64,000 nucleotides of DNA from an uncultured Lentisphaeria bacterium (GTDB taxonomy: Bacteria > Verrucomicrobiota > Lentisphaeria > Victivallales > Victivallaceae). The DNA lies in contig CAIPAT010000426.1 in NCBI GenBank assembly GCA_903863035.1, forward strand, positions 1 to 64,000, given 5' to 3'. Positions 17,050-25,468 of the stretch are shown here, in pieces (position 1 is the stretch's first letter; each line of letters opens with the position of its first letter). The notes beneath the pieces are model-generated. The model searched no databases. It saw nothing but the letters and a program-made list of their open reading frames with translations, and had not been told where the DNA came from. A program made the translations under genes and the position numbers.

Positions 17050-17325
17050 TATACTCTATAAGGTTGAAAATTTAACATAGATGAGCAGGATTGTGGATTG
17101 GATTTTTTCGATCCGACTGACAGGCGATATAAATATCGCCGGAAGAAGGAACGGAAAAAGACGGCCGCAAGACATTCATCCCGCAATTGCGGGATTGCGA
17201 TCTTTCGAGTTTGGATCCGCCCTCTTCGAGGCCTTCGATACCCATGTATCGGCAGCCTCTCAGAATACGAACCAATTCTCAAAATCTTCGCAATCTATTT
17301 TAAATTTTCAACCTTATAGAGTATA
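17050..17325. repeat. family A structured element, copy 1 (276 bp)
   Basis: The terminal inverted repeats of about 26 bp are perfect: TATACTCTATAAGGTTGAAA at the left and its inverse at the right. Inside are three hairpins: GGCGATAT/ATATCGCC at 17123-17140, ATCCCGCA/TGCGGGAT at 17178-17195, and a longer interrupted one at 17228-17259 (GAGGC with GCCTC, GATAC with GTATC). Two further copies lie at 19947-20222 and 20997-21484. Frames read through it (about 100 codons on the minus strand) are not conserved as proteins between copies. Confidence 0.85.
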
Positions 17326-17406
17326 TATTTCTGTTGCAGATATCTCTCGCTGTATTATATTAATTATTTGATAATCATGGTTGGAATTGAAAAAAGGTTA
17401 TTAATT

Positions 17407-19458
17407 ATGAGTATGATAAAGATTGAGGACAAGGTATTTTGTCTGGAGAATGATTTTATAGCACGACATATCGTGTTTGATGAAGGAGGACTTCATACAA
17501 CTTCAATTTTCAATAAAGCAGTCAGTGCGGAATATGCCAAACCGGTGCCGCCTGTGGAATTTATGCTGCGACTCAGGAATAAGACGCTTTTTGGTTATAA
17601 ACAACGGACAAGGCATATTCTGGATGGTAATATTTCAGACCGGGACTACAACCTTTCGCTGGTTAATGTCGAAGCGCTGACGGTATCGCCTGGCGTCGAA
17701 AGACTCAAGGTATCTTTGCAGGTTGCGGAAATTGATGTGAAGGTAAATGTCTATTATGAGATAAAGCGCAAGTTTTGCGGAATTTCCAAATGGCTGGAAG
17801 TGATTAGCGGCATAGACGACCTTTCTATAAACAGTATCATTTTCGATGTAATAAACGCTTGTCCCGGAGAGTTTGCAGACATGGATTTTTACCGGCAGGC
17901 CGGTTTGACGAGGCTTGAACCGATGTTTGCCATAGCCGGAGCGGATGATATTATCCAAATCCATAATCCTAAACTGGAAGAAGGGTTGTTTTTCTGCAAC
18001 AGCGCACCCGGCCCGCTGAAATATTTTCTGTGCTATCCCCACTGGCAGGAAACGGCAATTTCCACAGGCTATAATTTTGAAAGTCCGCCAGTGAATAAAT
18101 ATTTAAATAAAGGTGAAACCTTTACGACTGACCGGGCGATGATTTTTCTGTATAAAGGTAAATCTGATGATGATGCGGTCAGAAATAGTTTTCGCGATTA
18201 TATTCGTTCATATCTGCCTGCCACTGTGGACAATGGCGGATTTATGTATTGTACATGGCTGCCTTTCCTGAAAGATATCAACGAACCGCTGCTGCTTGAT
18301 CTTATCGATCGTGCCGCTGATATGGGGTTTAACAGCTTTGTACTGGACGACGGCTGGTTTACAGATGGCGAATGGGCGGTTGACAAAGAAAAATTTCCGA
18401 ACGGGTTGAAGATAATTTCCGACAAGGTGCGGTCGCATGGTATGTGCTTCGGCTTGTGGTTCAATATCGGTACTGACTATGGCAATCCCGGACAGAACCA
18501 CCAGCATTCCGGGATCAACACTGATGGCTCGCCTAAAATATTCGGTTTGACCGGAAAGACCATTCAAATGTGTTTTGCCTCCGGGCATCGCGAGCTTGTT
18601 GCACGCAAACTGGTATCGCTGGCACGTGAGTATAACGTAGGCTATTTCAAGCTTGATTTCAGCAATATTGTCAGTCCATACCGCATGATGCAGGCAGGCT
18701 GCTGTTCAACTGAGCATGAGTACCACCGCGAATCCGGGGATTCTGTATTAGAGCAGTATGCCGGGCTGAAATATGTCCGTGACGAAGTTAAAAGTATTTT
18801 TCCCGACCTGATTGTAGACTTCAGTTTTGAGGCTTTCGGTTTAGATTATCCAAGTATTGCAGCACTGGAATATTCAGAACTGCATCACATGTCGAATATG
18901 AACACGCTGCGCCCGCACATCATTAATGCCTTGAAGATCAGGAACACACTTTATCGTTACGTTACGGTAATGCCGCCTGAACGTCTGCTCGGCAGCCTGA
19001 TCTGTCTTCAGAACCAAAATGATATTGAACATCTGCTGACTGCGTTAGTGGGAACGCCGCTGGCAGCCGGAGATTTGCGCAAGATAACTCCTGAGAATCT
19101 GACTTTAATTCGCCGGGTTACTGCTGCGATTCAGGTTATCATCAGTCAGGGGCCGATGACCAGGTTCGTCAAATTGCGTCGTGATAAGTATGTTTATTCA
19201 GACGAATGGGACGGGTTTGCCAAGTTTAATGAAGCCGGAAGCGGAATTATCTGTCTGTTCAAAAATAACTCATCAATCAGTGATTTTGAAATTCATATTG
19301 ATGATTTGCCGGCAGAGATTGATAAATTCATAGTGAAAGACATTCTTGCAGATAACGAGTCTTCAATTGTTTCCGCGGCAGAGCTTTCGAGCGGAATACG
19401 CCGGAACTGGTTCGGAAGCGGGAACTGCTGTATTTTAGCGGTTTCGCCGCATAAATAG
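17407..19458 (+). CDS. GH36-family alpha-galactosidase-like enzyme
   Basis: This 683-residue protein has no signal peptide. An N-terminal beta-supersandwich (about 1-280) precedes the TIM barrel, with FVLDDGWF near residue 320, FGLWFNIGTD near 358, and YFKLDFS near 425, where the Asp of KLD is the expected nucleophile. A short C-terminal beta domain follows. The fold is melibiase-type and substrates are usually alpha-galactosides. ATG 17407 was chosen because an AAGG lies about 9 bases before it; upstream in-frame starts at 17368 and 17377 lack an RBS. The gene sits between family A copies 1 and 2. Confidence 0.85.
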   Translation: MSMIKIEDKVFCLENDFIARHIVFDEGGLHTTSIFNKAVSAEYAKPVPPVEFMLRLRNKTLFGYKQRTRHILDGNISDRDYNLSLVNVEALTVSPGVERLKVSLQVAEIDVKVNVYYEIKRKFCGISKWLEVISGIDDLSINSIIFDVINACPGEFADMDFYRQAGLTRLEPMFAIAGADDIIQIHNPKLEEGLFFCNSAPGPLKYFLCYPHWQETAISTGYNFESPPVNKYLNKGETFTTDRAMIFLYKGKSDDDAVRNSFRDYIRSYLPATVDNGGFMYCTWLPFLKDINEPLLLDLIDRAADMGFNSFVLDDGWFTDGEWAVDKEKFPNGLKIISDKVRSHGMCFGLWFNIGTDYGNPGQNHQHSGINTDGSPKIFGLTGKTIQMCFASGHRELVARKLVSLAREYNVGYFKLDFSNIVSPYRMMQAGCCSTEHEYHRESGDSVLEQYAGLKYVRDEVKSIFPDLIVDFSFEAFGLDYPSIAALEYSELHHMSNMNTLRPHIINALKIRNTLYRYVTVMPPERLLGSLICLQNQNDIEHLLTALVGTPLAAGDLRKITPENLTLIRRVTAAIQVIISQGPMTRFVKLRRDKYVYSDEWDGFAKFNEAGSGIICLFKNNSSISDFEIHIDDLPAEIDKFIVKDILADNESSIVSAAELSSGIRRNWFGSGNCCILAVSPHK

Positions 19459-19583
19459 TCATTTGCCGCCGAACTTTTTTGTTTTTTTTCGTAATTTATT
19501 GATTTATACAATAAAAATACGAATTTCGCGTTATATTAACAGTTAATGTGAATTCATTAACAATTGAGAGATGATTATTTACG

Positions 19584-19949
19584 ATGCAAAAGATTATGTT
19601 AAGTGGCAAAATTCATACAGCCAGGCTTACAGGATGTGAGCTTGATTATGAAGGCAGCCTGGAGATAGACCCCGAATTGTTGAATGCTGCCGGCATATTG
19701 GCGTTTGAGAAGATTCTGGTGGTCAATCGCTCAAATGGCGAGCGACTTGAGACTTACGCAATACCAGGTCACGCCGGCAGCAAGCGGTTCTGCCTTAACG
19801 GACCGGCCGCGTACAAGGGAAAAGTCGGGGATGTGGTTACGATCATGGCCTTTTCGGTGTGTTCCCTGGAGGAAGCCGAGGAGATGAAACCCAAAATAAT
19901 TGTTCTTAATCAAGATAATATTATTATTCAACGGAAAGGCGGTGCTTAA
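19584..19949 (+). CDS. panD: aspartate 1-decarboxylase precursor
   Basis: This 121-residue protein makes beta-alanine from aspartate for pantothenate synthesis. The self-cleavage site Gly24-Ser25 is present in DYEGSLEID; cleavage there yields the pyruvoyl group. NRSNGERLETYAIPG and the central GPAAYKGKVGDVVTI are family hallmarks. The stop codon (19947-19949) coincides with the first bases of family A copy 2, so the element lies directly at the gene end. No other pantothenate gene is in the window. Confidence 0.95.
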   Translation: MQKIMLSGKIHTARLTGCELDYEGSLEIDPELLNAAGILAFEKILVVNRSNGERLETYAIPGHAGSKRFCLNGPAAYKGKVGDVVTIMAFSVCSLEEAEEMKPKIIVLNQDNIIIQRKGGA

Positions 19950-20222
19950 ACTCTATAATGGTGAAAATTTGACATAGACGAGCAGGATTGTGGATTGGAT
20001 TTTTTCGATCCGACTGACAGGCGATATGAATATCGCATGAAGAAGGAACGGAAAAATACGGCCGAAAGACAATCGTCCCGCGCCTGCGGGATTGCGATCT
20101 TTTGAGTTTGGATTCGCACTCTTCGAGGCCTTCGATACCCCGGTATCGGCAGCCTCTCAGAATACGAACCAATTCTCAAAATCTTCGCAATCTATTTTAA
20201 ATTTTCACCATTATAGAGTATA
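19947..20222. repeat. family A structured element, copy 2 (276 bp)
   Basis: It has the same length and internal hairpins as copy 1. The variable terminal segment reads ATAATGGTG at both ends instead of copy 1's ATAAGGTTG. The left terminus has TAAACTC rather than TATACTC, and that TAA serves as the panD stop. The right end lies 24 bp before the first pilin gene, so any pilin promoter must be within or before this element. Confidence 0.85.
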
Positions 20223-20246
20223 AACGCTGGAAAGGAACTGCCTGAT

Positions 20247-20438
20247 ATGTTGAGCCTGCTGAAAAAAATCAGGACTATGTTGAAAGGCGATTGCAGCCGG
20301 CAGGGGCAGATTATAGCGGAATATGCAATTATGCTGGCAATGTGCTCCTTTGTTGCAATTTCACTTTTATTGCTGATGTTTTATTTCTCCGAGTACGGGT
20401 GGAGAGTAATTAATCTGGTAAGTATTGATTATCCATAA
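20247..20438 (+). CDS. small Flp-type (class IVb) prepilin-like protein
   Basis: This 63-residue protein has a short basic N-terminus, then G|QIIAEY followed by a long hydrophobic helix. Cleavage after that Gly would place Glu at +5 and Tyr at +6, the Flp prepilin pattern. The mature protein would be little more than one transmembrane helix. AAGGAA lies at good distance from the ATG. The next gene encodes a second Flp-like pilin. No tad secretion genes are nearby, so assembly would depend on genes elsewhere. Confidence 0.7.
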   Translation: MLSLLKKIRTMLKGDCSRQGQIIAEYAIMLAMCSFVAISLLLLMFYFSEYGWRVINLVSIDYP

Positions 20439-20478
20439 TTTAAGGTTATATTTAATTTTAACAAACAGGAGGTTGGTA

Positions 20479-20715
20479 ATGAGAGTGAAAAAAACAAATG
20501 CTAAAGGTCAGGCAGTTGTAGAATATATCATCATTATAGTGATTGTTGCTATTGCTGCGCTAGTCGTCCTTGGAGCCTTCAGTGACCGCTTGAGAACTAT
20601 GATTGCCGGAGTTACAACATCTCTCGGCGGGGATGCATCTACTGATGTGTCTACTAAGTCGGTAGATAAGCTTAAAGAACTCAAGGAAACCGGAACTGAT
20701 ACTACAGGCAACTGA
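20479..20715 (+). CDS. Flp-type (class IVb) prepilin
   Basis: This 78-residue protein has the processing site G|QAVVEY (Glu +5, Tyr +6), then a hydrophobic helix and a short polar tail rich in Ser, Thr and Asp. This fits Flp/Fap pilins of Tad systems, which are usually 50-80 residues. AGGAGG precedes ATG 20479; an in-frame upstream start at 20425 overlaps the previous gene and is unlikely. It forms a pair with the 63-residue gene 40 bp upstream, and both lie inside a repeat-rich islet. Confidence 0.8.
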   Translation: MRVKKTNAKGQAVVEYIIIIVIVAIAALVVLGAFSDRLRTMIAGVTTSLGGDASTDVSTKSVDKLKELKETGTDTTGN

Positions 20716-20736
20716 TTAGATTCTTTAAATTTAGTT

Positions 20737-20902
20737 TAGGAGTCGTTCAAAAATAACTGGCACTTTCTACTGGTCCTCCGGGGAACTTTCGGCTCCGCCG
20801 CTTCGTTACAAAGCGCTACAGCTTTGCGCCTCACCGGCGAAGCCGGAATTTCTCCCGGATGCCTCAGTATAAAAATACCACTTATTTGTTAACAACTCCT
20901 TA
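20737..20902 (+). repeat. family C TIR element, copy 1 (166 bp)
   Basis: The ends are TAGGAGTCGTTCAAAAATAA and, in inverse, TAAGGAGTTGTTAACAAATAA. They resemble family B ends. The copy at 54693-54858 has the same length and about seven substitutions (roughly 96% identity). The centre contains short GC-rich palindromes such as ACCGGCGAAGCCGG. It lies just after the second pilin gene and has no coding capacity. Confidence 0.8.
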
Positions 20903-20996
20903 GCCATTTATGAATTTCATGAATGACTATTTTTTTGTGCGTCAGGCAGATCGGATTCCAAGTGGAAAATTGCTTACTGCAACGCAATTGATGCAT

Positions 20997-21484
20997 AATA
21001 CTCTGCACTGCTGAAAATTTAAGCATAGATGCGCAGGGGTGTGGATTGGATTTCTTCGCTCCTGCTGATGGGCGATACCCGCATCACCTGAAGAAGGATC
21101 GGAAAAAAAATACGCAAAACTCTAGTCGCAAATGGGTTGTGATCTTTTTAATTTGGATTCGCAAGCTTCGATGCCACGGTATCGGCAGCCTCTCAGAATA
21201 TGAACCAATTCTCGAAATCTTCGCAATCCCAGGGAGCTGTCAAGATATAAACTTGACAAGTCTCGCGAATTTTGGGGCTGCTAAAGAGTACTGCAAGCAT
21301 TCCCGCAGTCGGGGATCCCGCGACTGCGGGACCAGTGGTTTTAGCCACTTCTTGCGACTGTTCAAGCTGGAAGCTTGAGTTACTTTGAGTCCCGGCAGAC
21401 ACAAAGGCATTCAGGAGAAGCGCGAAGATGTAAAGGTTATTTCTTTACGGCTCCTAAGTCAAATTTTCAGCAGTGTAGAGTATA
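20997..21484. repeat. family A structured element, copy 3, interrupted
   Basis: This is a more diverged copy whose variable terminal segment is GCACTGCTG at the left and ACACTGCTG (inverse) at the right. It is interrupted near its right end by a family B element at 21231-21456. Removing that insertion restores a length of about 262 bp. The internal hairpins are weaker than in copies 1 and 2. Confidence 0.75.
21231..21456 (-). repeat. family B TIR element, copy 2 (226 bp), nested in family A copy 3
   Basis: In reverse orientation it starts TAGGAGCCGTAAAGAAATAA and shares about 65 bp with 12595-12759 at that end and about 45 bp at the other, including both end hairpins (GTAAAG and TGTCAAG stems). 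The centre differs and contains a CCCGCAGTCGCGGGA palindrome. It splits the family A segment that in intact copies reads CGCAATCTATTTTAAA. Confidence 0.75.
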
Positions 21485-21485
21485 A

Positions 21486-22607
21486 TCATAAACTCTTCCA
21501 GTATTCGCCGATTTCTTCCACAGTTTTGAATTTACCGGCACTGTCCATCTCCAGGCATGGCGTCTGAATTCCTTTCACAGCAAAATAATGCATCCGTTTC
21601 AGATAATCATGGTATGATTCATCTGGCAGTACCGGCCACCAGCCGCGATAAACTTTTACTGCTTTTTCTACACGTTCCATTTCCTGATAGAAGTCATGAT
21701 CGTATAATTTTCCCGGGATGAGGCCGAAGTTAATGGTCTTGAATTCCGGGATCTCCAACTGGGCCATAGTCAGCAGATCATTTCTGCCGCAGTAGTGGCA
21801 AAAGGCGCCGCCGAACCGTTGCGCGAGTTTTTGTGAATACGGCACGGCAAACTCGCGAATCTGTGCATCGCCCAGCAGTGTTGTCGTATCTTCACAAATG
21901 CGTATGCCATAGTTTTCGGAATAGATGGATTTATCATAATAACATGACGTGCAGGGTTCCCCGATAGCGTCTTTCATCCAGCGGATCGTCTTTGTTCCAA
22001 GTTCCAGCATCAGATTCATCAGGTGATGCACAAACGCCGGGTCATCGTAAAGCTCCAGAAACAGATCATCGCCCATCAGCAAATGCGCCAGATCAAATGG
22101 CCCCTGGGTATCCATTACAAAAATTGCGATTGAATCTCCCATGATCTCTTTATAAAAATGTATTATCTCAAGTCCGCGGGCAAAATCGCCCTGAATTTTA
22201 ATGTCGTCCGGTGTCAGCCTGGAAATCTGCTCTTTGTTCATGTGTTCTTTAAGCCATGGCATTTTGTCGGGAAAAGTCTCCTGAGCCAGTCCGAGACAGG
22301 ACATTGTTATGCCGCAGCCCATGTTAACGCGGATCGACGGCACTGCATCGCTTTTACCGTTGGCAAAAGCGCATGCCTGACGTATTTCCGAGCAGAGCAT
22401 CAATTCCGGACTGTTGTAAAGTTCCTGATAGTTTGGATTCGGAATCGTTTCCTGTTCAGGAGTTAAAGTACCGCCGATAAAATATAGCGGATAGTCAATT
22501 TTTTCTCCCGCCCAGAATGCTTTTTGACGAGCTTTCGCCTTGGCGATATGCATCGTATCGAATTCCAGATATTCAGGAAGTTTTCTGACATCAAAATCAA
22601 TTGCCAT
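21486..22607 (-). CDS. uroporphyrinogen decarboxylase-like (URO-D) family protein
   Basis: This is a 373-residue cytoplasmic protein of the URO-D/corrinoid methyltransferase superfamily. Typical features are the central GPFDLAHLLMGDDLFLELYDDP segment (read in two parts) and the later IREFAVPYSQKLAQRFGG and HYCGRND segments. It is not a haem-pathway HemE: the N-terminal RxxR-type substrate motif of HemE is not evident. In Lentisphaerota and other anaerobes, such proteins often demethylate methylated compounds or act beside sugar genes. RBS AGAGG precedes the ATG. It is divergent from an AraC regulator, which probably controls it. Confidence 0.75.
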   Translation of the reverse strand: MAIDFDVRKLPEYLEFDTMHIAKAKARQKAFWAGEKIDYPLYFIGGTLTPEQETIPNPNYQELYNSPELMLCSEIRQACAFANGKSDAVPSIRVNMGCGITMSCLGLAQETFPDKMPWLKEHMNKEQISRLTPDDIKIQGDFARGLEIIHFYKEIMGDSIAIFVMDTQGPFDLAHLLMGDDLFLELYDDPAFVHHLMNLMLELGTKTIRWMKDAIGEPCTSCYYDKSIYSENYGIRICEDTTTLLGDAQIREFAVPYSQKLAQRFGGAFCHYCGRNDLLTMAQLEIPEFKTINFGLIPGKLYDHDFYQEMERVEKAVKVYRGWWPVLPDESYHDYLKRMHYFAVKGIQTPCLEMDSAGKFKTVEEIGEYWKSL

Positions 22608-22717
22608 TTTAGACCTCTTTATATAAAATTGAATTGTTTGTAAACAGTGATTATATTATAATAGATGTAATAAATAATAAAATTGATTTAATAATTAATT
22701 TTTTGTAAAAAATAATC

Positions 22718-23509
22718 ATGTTTAATCTTAATGAAATTGAGTTTATCGGTTTTAACCGGACATTGCACTGCGATGCCTGGGTGTCTAAATATTACACTTA
22801 TTACGTACTGGATTTTAATGAAAGCGGCGAAATGGATTTCCAGATGGATGACGGCCCGGTGCAGCGGCTCAGCGGCCCGGTCGTATTCCTGACTTTCCCG
22901 GGGCCGTATTTCAGGTTCGGCAGAAAAGATGGCGGCACCTGGCATCACCGTTTCGTATCCTTCAAAGGCCCGGCAGCAGATTCCTACGCTGAACGCGGTT
23001 TGTTTCCGGCGTCAACTCCGGTGATCAAAATAACCGATCCGGTAAAATACGCGGAATCTTTCGATCAACTGTTGCGGCGTTTGAATTCTCCCGTAATTAA
23101 AGATTACCGGACAATTCATCTGCTGGAAGAACTGTTGTTGCAACTACAGGAACAACCGGCAACGGCATCGATTGATTCGCCACCGGTTAGAAATATCAAA
23201 GTAACTATTGCGACAATTGAAGAGAATCCGGAGAAAATATGGAATCTGCAGAAAATGGCTCGAAACGATGGCATGTCATATCCGCATTTCCGGAGGCTTT
23301 TTCAGGAACAAGCCGGTCTGCCGCCGGGGCGTTTCATTCTGAATAAACGACTGCAGAAAGCGGCGGAAATGCTGCGTACCGGGCAAATGGAACAAGCAGA
23401 AATCGCCGATAAATACAGGTTCTTCGATATTTATCATTTTGCCAAAGCATTCAAATCCCATTTCGGAGTTCCCCCGGGAGTCTATCGCAAAAACCATTTA
23501 CTCAAATAG
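22718..23509 (+). CDS. AraC-family transcriptional regulator
   Basis: This 263-residue protein has an N-terminal cupin-like sensing domain (about 1-140) and a C-terminal AraC double helix-turn-helix at about 165-260 (WNLQKMARNDGMSYPHFRRL, then AEIADKYRFFDIYHFAKAFK, FGVPPGVYRK). The ligand is unknown. It faces the URO-D gene across 110 bp of A+T-rich DNA, a usual local regulator arrangement. No clear Shine-Dalgarno precedes the ATG. Confidence 0.85.
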   Translation: MFNLNEIEFIGFNRTLHCDAWVSKYYTYYVLDFNESGEMDFQMDDGPVQRLSGPVVFLTFPGPYFRFGRKDGGTWHHRFVSFKGPAADSYAERGLFPASTPVIKITDPVKYAESFDQLLRRLNSPVIKDYRTIHLLEELLLQLQEQPATASIDSPPVRNIKVTIATIEENPEKIWNLQKMARNDGMSYPHFRRLFQEQAGLPPGRFILNKRLQKAAEMLRTGQMEQAEIADKYRFFDIYHFAKAFKSHFGVPPGVYRKNHLLK

Positions 23510-23526
23510 CAGGGGAACTGAGTTTA

Positions 23527-25467
23527 CTAAGCATCGGTGTCTTCGGTGTTATTTTGTGTGTTCGCGGGTGGCGAGTTTTCATCAAAGTCGGGGAGGACTT
23601 CGTCAGATGTATCTTCCGAGGTGTCAATCTGGGTTTCAGCCGGTTTGCCGCTCAGCCATTCGGTGAAGAAACGGGCCGCCAGCGGGGCGCAGGAACGTCC
23701 GCCGGAATCGCCGTTTTCGACCAGTATGGCGACAGCATATGTTTTGTCATTATGAGTGCCGAAGCCGATAAACCAGGTGTTTTTGTGGCGGTTATAAGAC
23801 GGGCCAACTTCTGCGGTTCCGGTTTTGCCATAGAGATCAATGGCTTCGTTTTTTGCGTTTTTGCCGCTGCCGTGAGGCGAGTTAACCGAAAGATGCATGC
23901 CCTGTCTGATAAAATTGAGATTTTCCGGGATAGTATTCAGATGCCCTTTTACTTCCGGTTGAGTTAATTGCAGCAGATTGCCGAAAGGGTCGCGAATTTC
24001 CTTGAGGATATACGGGCGGTAAACGGTTCCGCCATTGGCGATGGCGGAACAATATACAGCAGCCTGCAGCGGTGTGATCAGGATGATGCCCTGACCGATG
24101 GAAAGCAACGCGGTGTCGTATTTATTCCATTTGTAACCGGTGGCGTGTTCTTTGTATTCAGATGTCGGCATCTGCCCTTTCTTATCCGGCAGGCAGAAGC
24201 CGGTGCTTTTTCCGAGCCCGGCGGATTCAAGAACTTCGGAGATGGCATCAAGCCCGGCGCTGCAACCGTTTTCAATGAAATAATCATTGCAGGATTTTTC
24301 AATAGCTCCGGTCAATGTCAGCGGGCCGTGGCCGCCGGACTGCCAGCTGGCGCATTTGATAGTGGAATTGCCGATACGGGTTTCGCCATTGCATTCGACC
24401 TGTTTATTCGGGGATACTCCGCTGTTCAGGATAGCCATGGCGACCAGCGGTTTCAAGATCGATCCGGGAGTATAAACTCCGCTGGTGGCGCGGTTCAGCA
24501 TGGGTTTGGCCGGGTCTTTGTTAATGTTGCTGTAGTATTCCTGGTAAATTTTGGGGGAGAAGTTTCTCAGATCAAAAGTCGGGGCGGAAGCCATGGCGAT
24601 AACGGCGCCGGTTCCGGCGTCCATCAGTACAAACGCGCCTTTATAGCCGCGCATAACGGAATCGGCGATTTTCTGTGCTTTCCAGTTGATGGTCAGAACG
24701 ATATTGTTGCCGTCCATCGGTTTGATGGATTCATCCATGGTTTTGTAAACATAGCCGCGATGGTCCACCTGCACCAGGCTGTAGCCGGGTATACCCCGCA
24801 TGCCCCGGACTCCGGGGTTGCCGACGACGTCGAAAATATCGAAGGTTTTTTCCACGCCGCGTTTGCCGACCAGGTCAGGAATGTAGTATGAATATTCGTC
24901 GCGGTCTTCGGCGTTTACCGGATCTTCGGGTCGGGTAAAGCCGATAATATGGGCGGCGGTGCTGCCTTCCGGATAAACTCTGGTGGTCCGGGGAACGATC
25001 CCCACCCCTTTGATGCCGGCGGATATTTCATGCAAAACGGACATTTCCTCGCGAGTCAGGTCTTTAAATACCGGCAGCGGCAGTCCGGGGCGGACATTCA
25101 GATGGCGGACAAGTTCTTCTTTGGTGATTGCCGGACGCTTGATTTCTTTTGCCAGATAAGCGGCGGTATTCAGGATATGGTTAATCGTTTTGTTGCGGTT
25201 CGGCTGGCGCATTTCCTCCAGGTAAAAAAAGGCGTCGTAGGCCGGAGCGTTATCGGCTAGTATGCGCAGATCCGAGGTCAGGATTCTACCGCGCGGAGAC
25301 GGTTCGCGAATCCGGCGGATGGATTGTCTGGATATTTTCTCCCGGTGCTGCGGCCCCTGCTGTATCTGTTCAATCCAGAGTTTCAGCATGAGGACGGCGT
25401 ATCCGGCAAGCAGAATAAAACCGATAATTACTATTCTCGAAGTGTAATTAGTCAAGTTTATTTTCAT
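23527..25467 (-). CDS. mrdA: penicillin-binding protein 2 (peptidoglycan transpeptidase of elongation)
   Basis: This 646-residue class B PBP has one N-terminal membrane helix (IVIIGFILLAGYAVLMLKLW), a dimerisation domain and a C-terminal transpeptidase domain. The catalytic motifs are SILK (in TPGSILKP), SCN and KTG (in YGKTGTAE). It crosslinks side-wall peptidoglycan in the elongasome. ATG 25467 was chosen since it begins MKINLTNYTSR and follows the mreD stop by one base; a longer frame runs into mreD. The Asp/Glu-rich C-terminal tail is low complexity. It is last in the mre operon. Confidence 0.93.
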   Translation of the reverse strand: MKINLTNYTSRIVIIGFILLAGYAVLMLKLWIEQIQQGPQHREKISRQSIRRIREPSPRGRILTSDLRILADNAPAYDAFFYLEEMRQPNRNKTINHILNTAAYLAKEIKRPAITKEELVRHLNVRPGLPLPVFKDLTREEMSVLHEISAGIKGVGIVPRTTRVYPEGSTAAHIIGFTRPEDPVNAEDRDEYSYYIPDLVGKRGVEKTFDIFDVVGNPGVRGMRGIPGYSLVQVDHRGYVYKTMDESIKPMDGNNIVLTINWKAQKIADSVMRGYKGAFVLMDAGTGAVIAMASAPTFDLRNFSPKIYQEYYSNINKDPAKPMLNRATSGVYTPGSILKPLVAMAILNSGVSPNKQVECNGETRIGNSTIKCASWQSGGHGPLTLTGAIEKSCNDYFIENGCSAGLDAISEVLESAGLGKSTGFCLPDKKGQMPTSEYKEHATGYKWNKYDTALLSIGQGIILITPLQAAVYCSAIANGGTVYRPYILKEIRDPFGNLLQLTQPEVKGHLNTIPENLNFIRQGMHLSVNSPHGSGKNAKNEAIDLYGKTGTAEVGPSYNRHKNTWFIGFGTHNDKTYAVAILVENGDSGGRSCAPLAARFFTEWLSGKPAETQIDTSEDTSDEVLPDFDENSPPANTQNNTEDTDA

Positions 25468-25468
25468 G

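Noticed and set aside
16977-17319. Open frames of 70-100 codons on both strands within family A copies
   Set aside because: They follow the inverted repeats and differ in length and sequence among the three copies; no RBS. They look like chance frames of a structured repeat.
23968-24891. 307-codon frame on the plus strand opposite mrdA
   Set aside because: Antisense to a clear PBP2 gene; residue composition is unlike a protein and no start signal is present.
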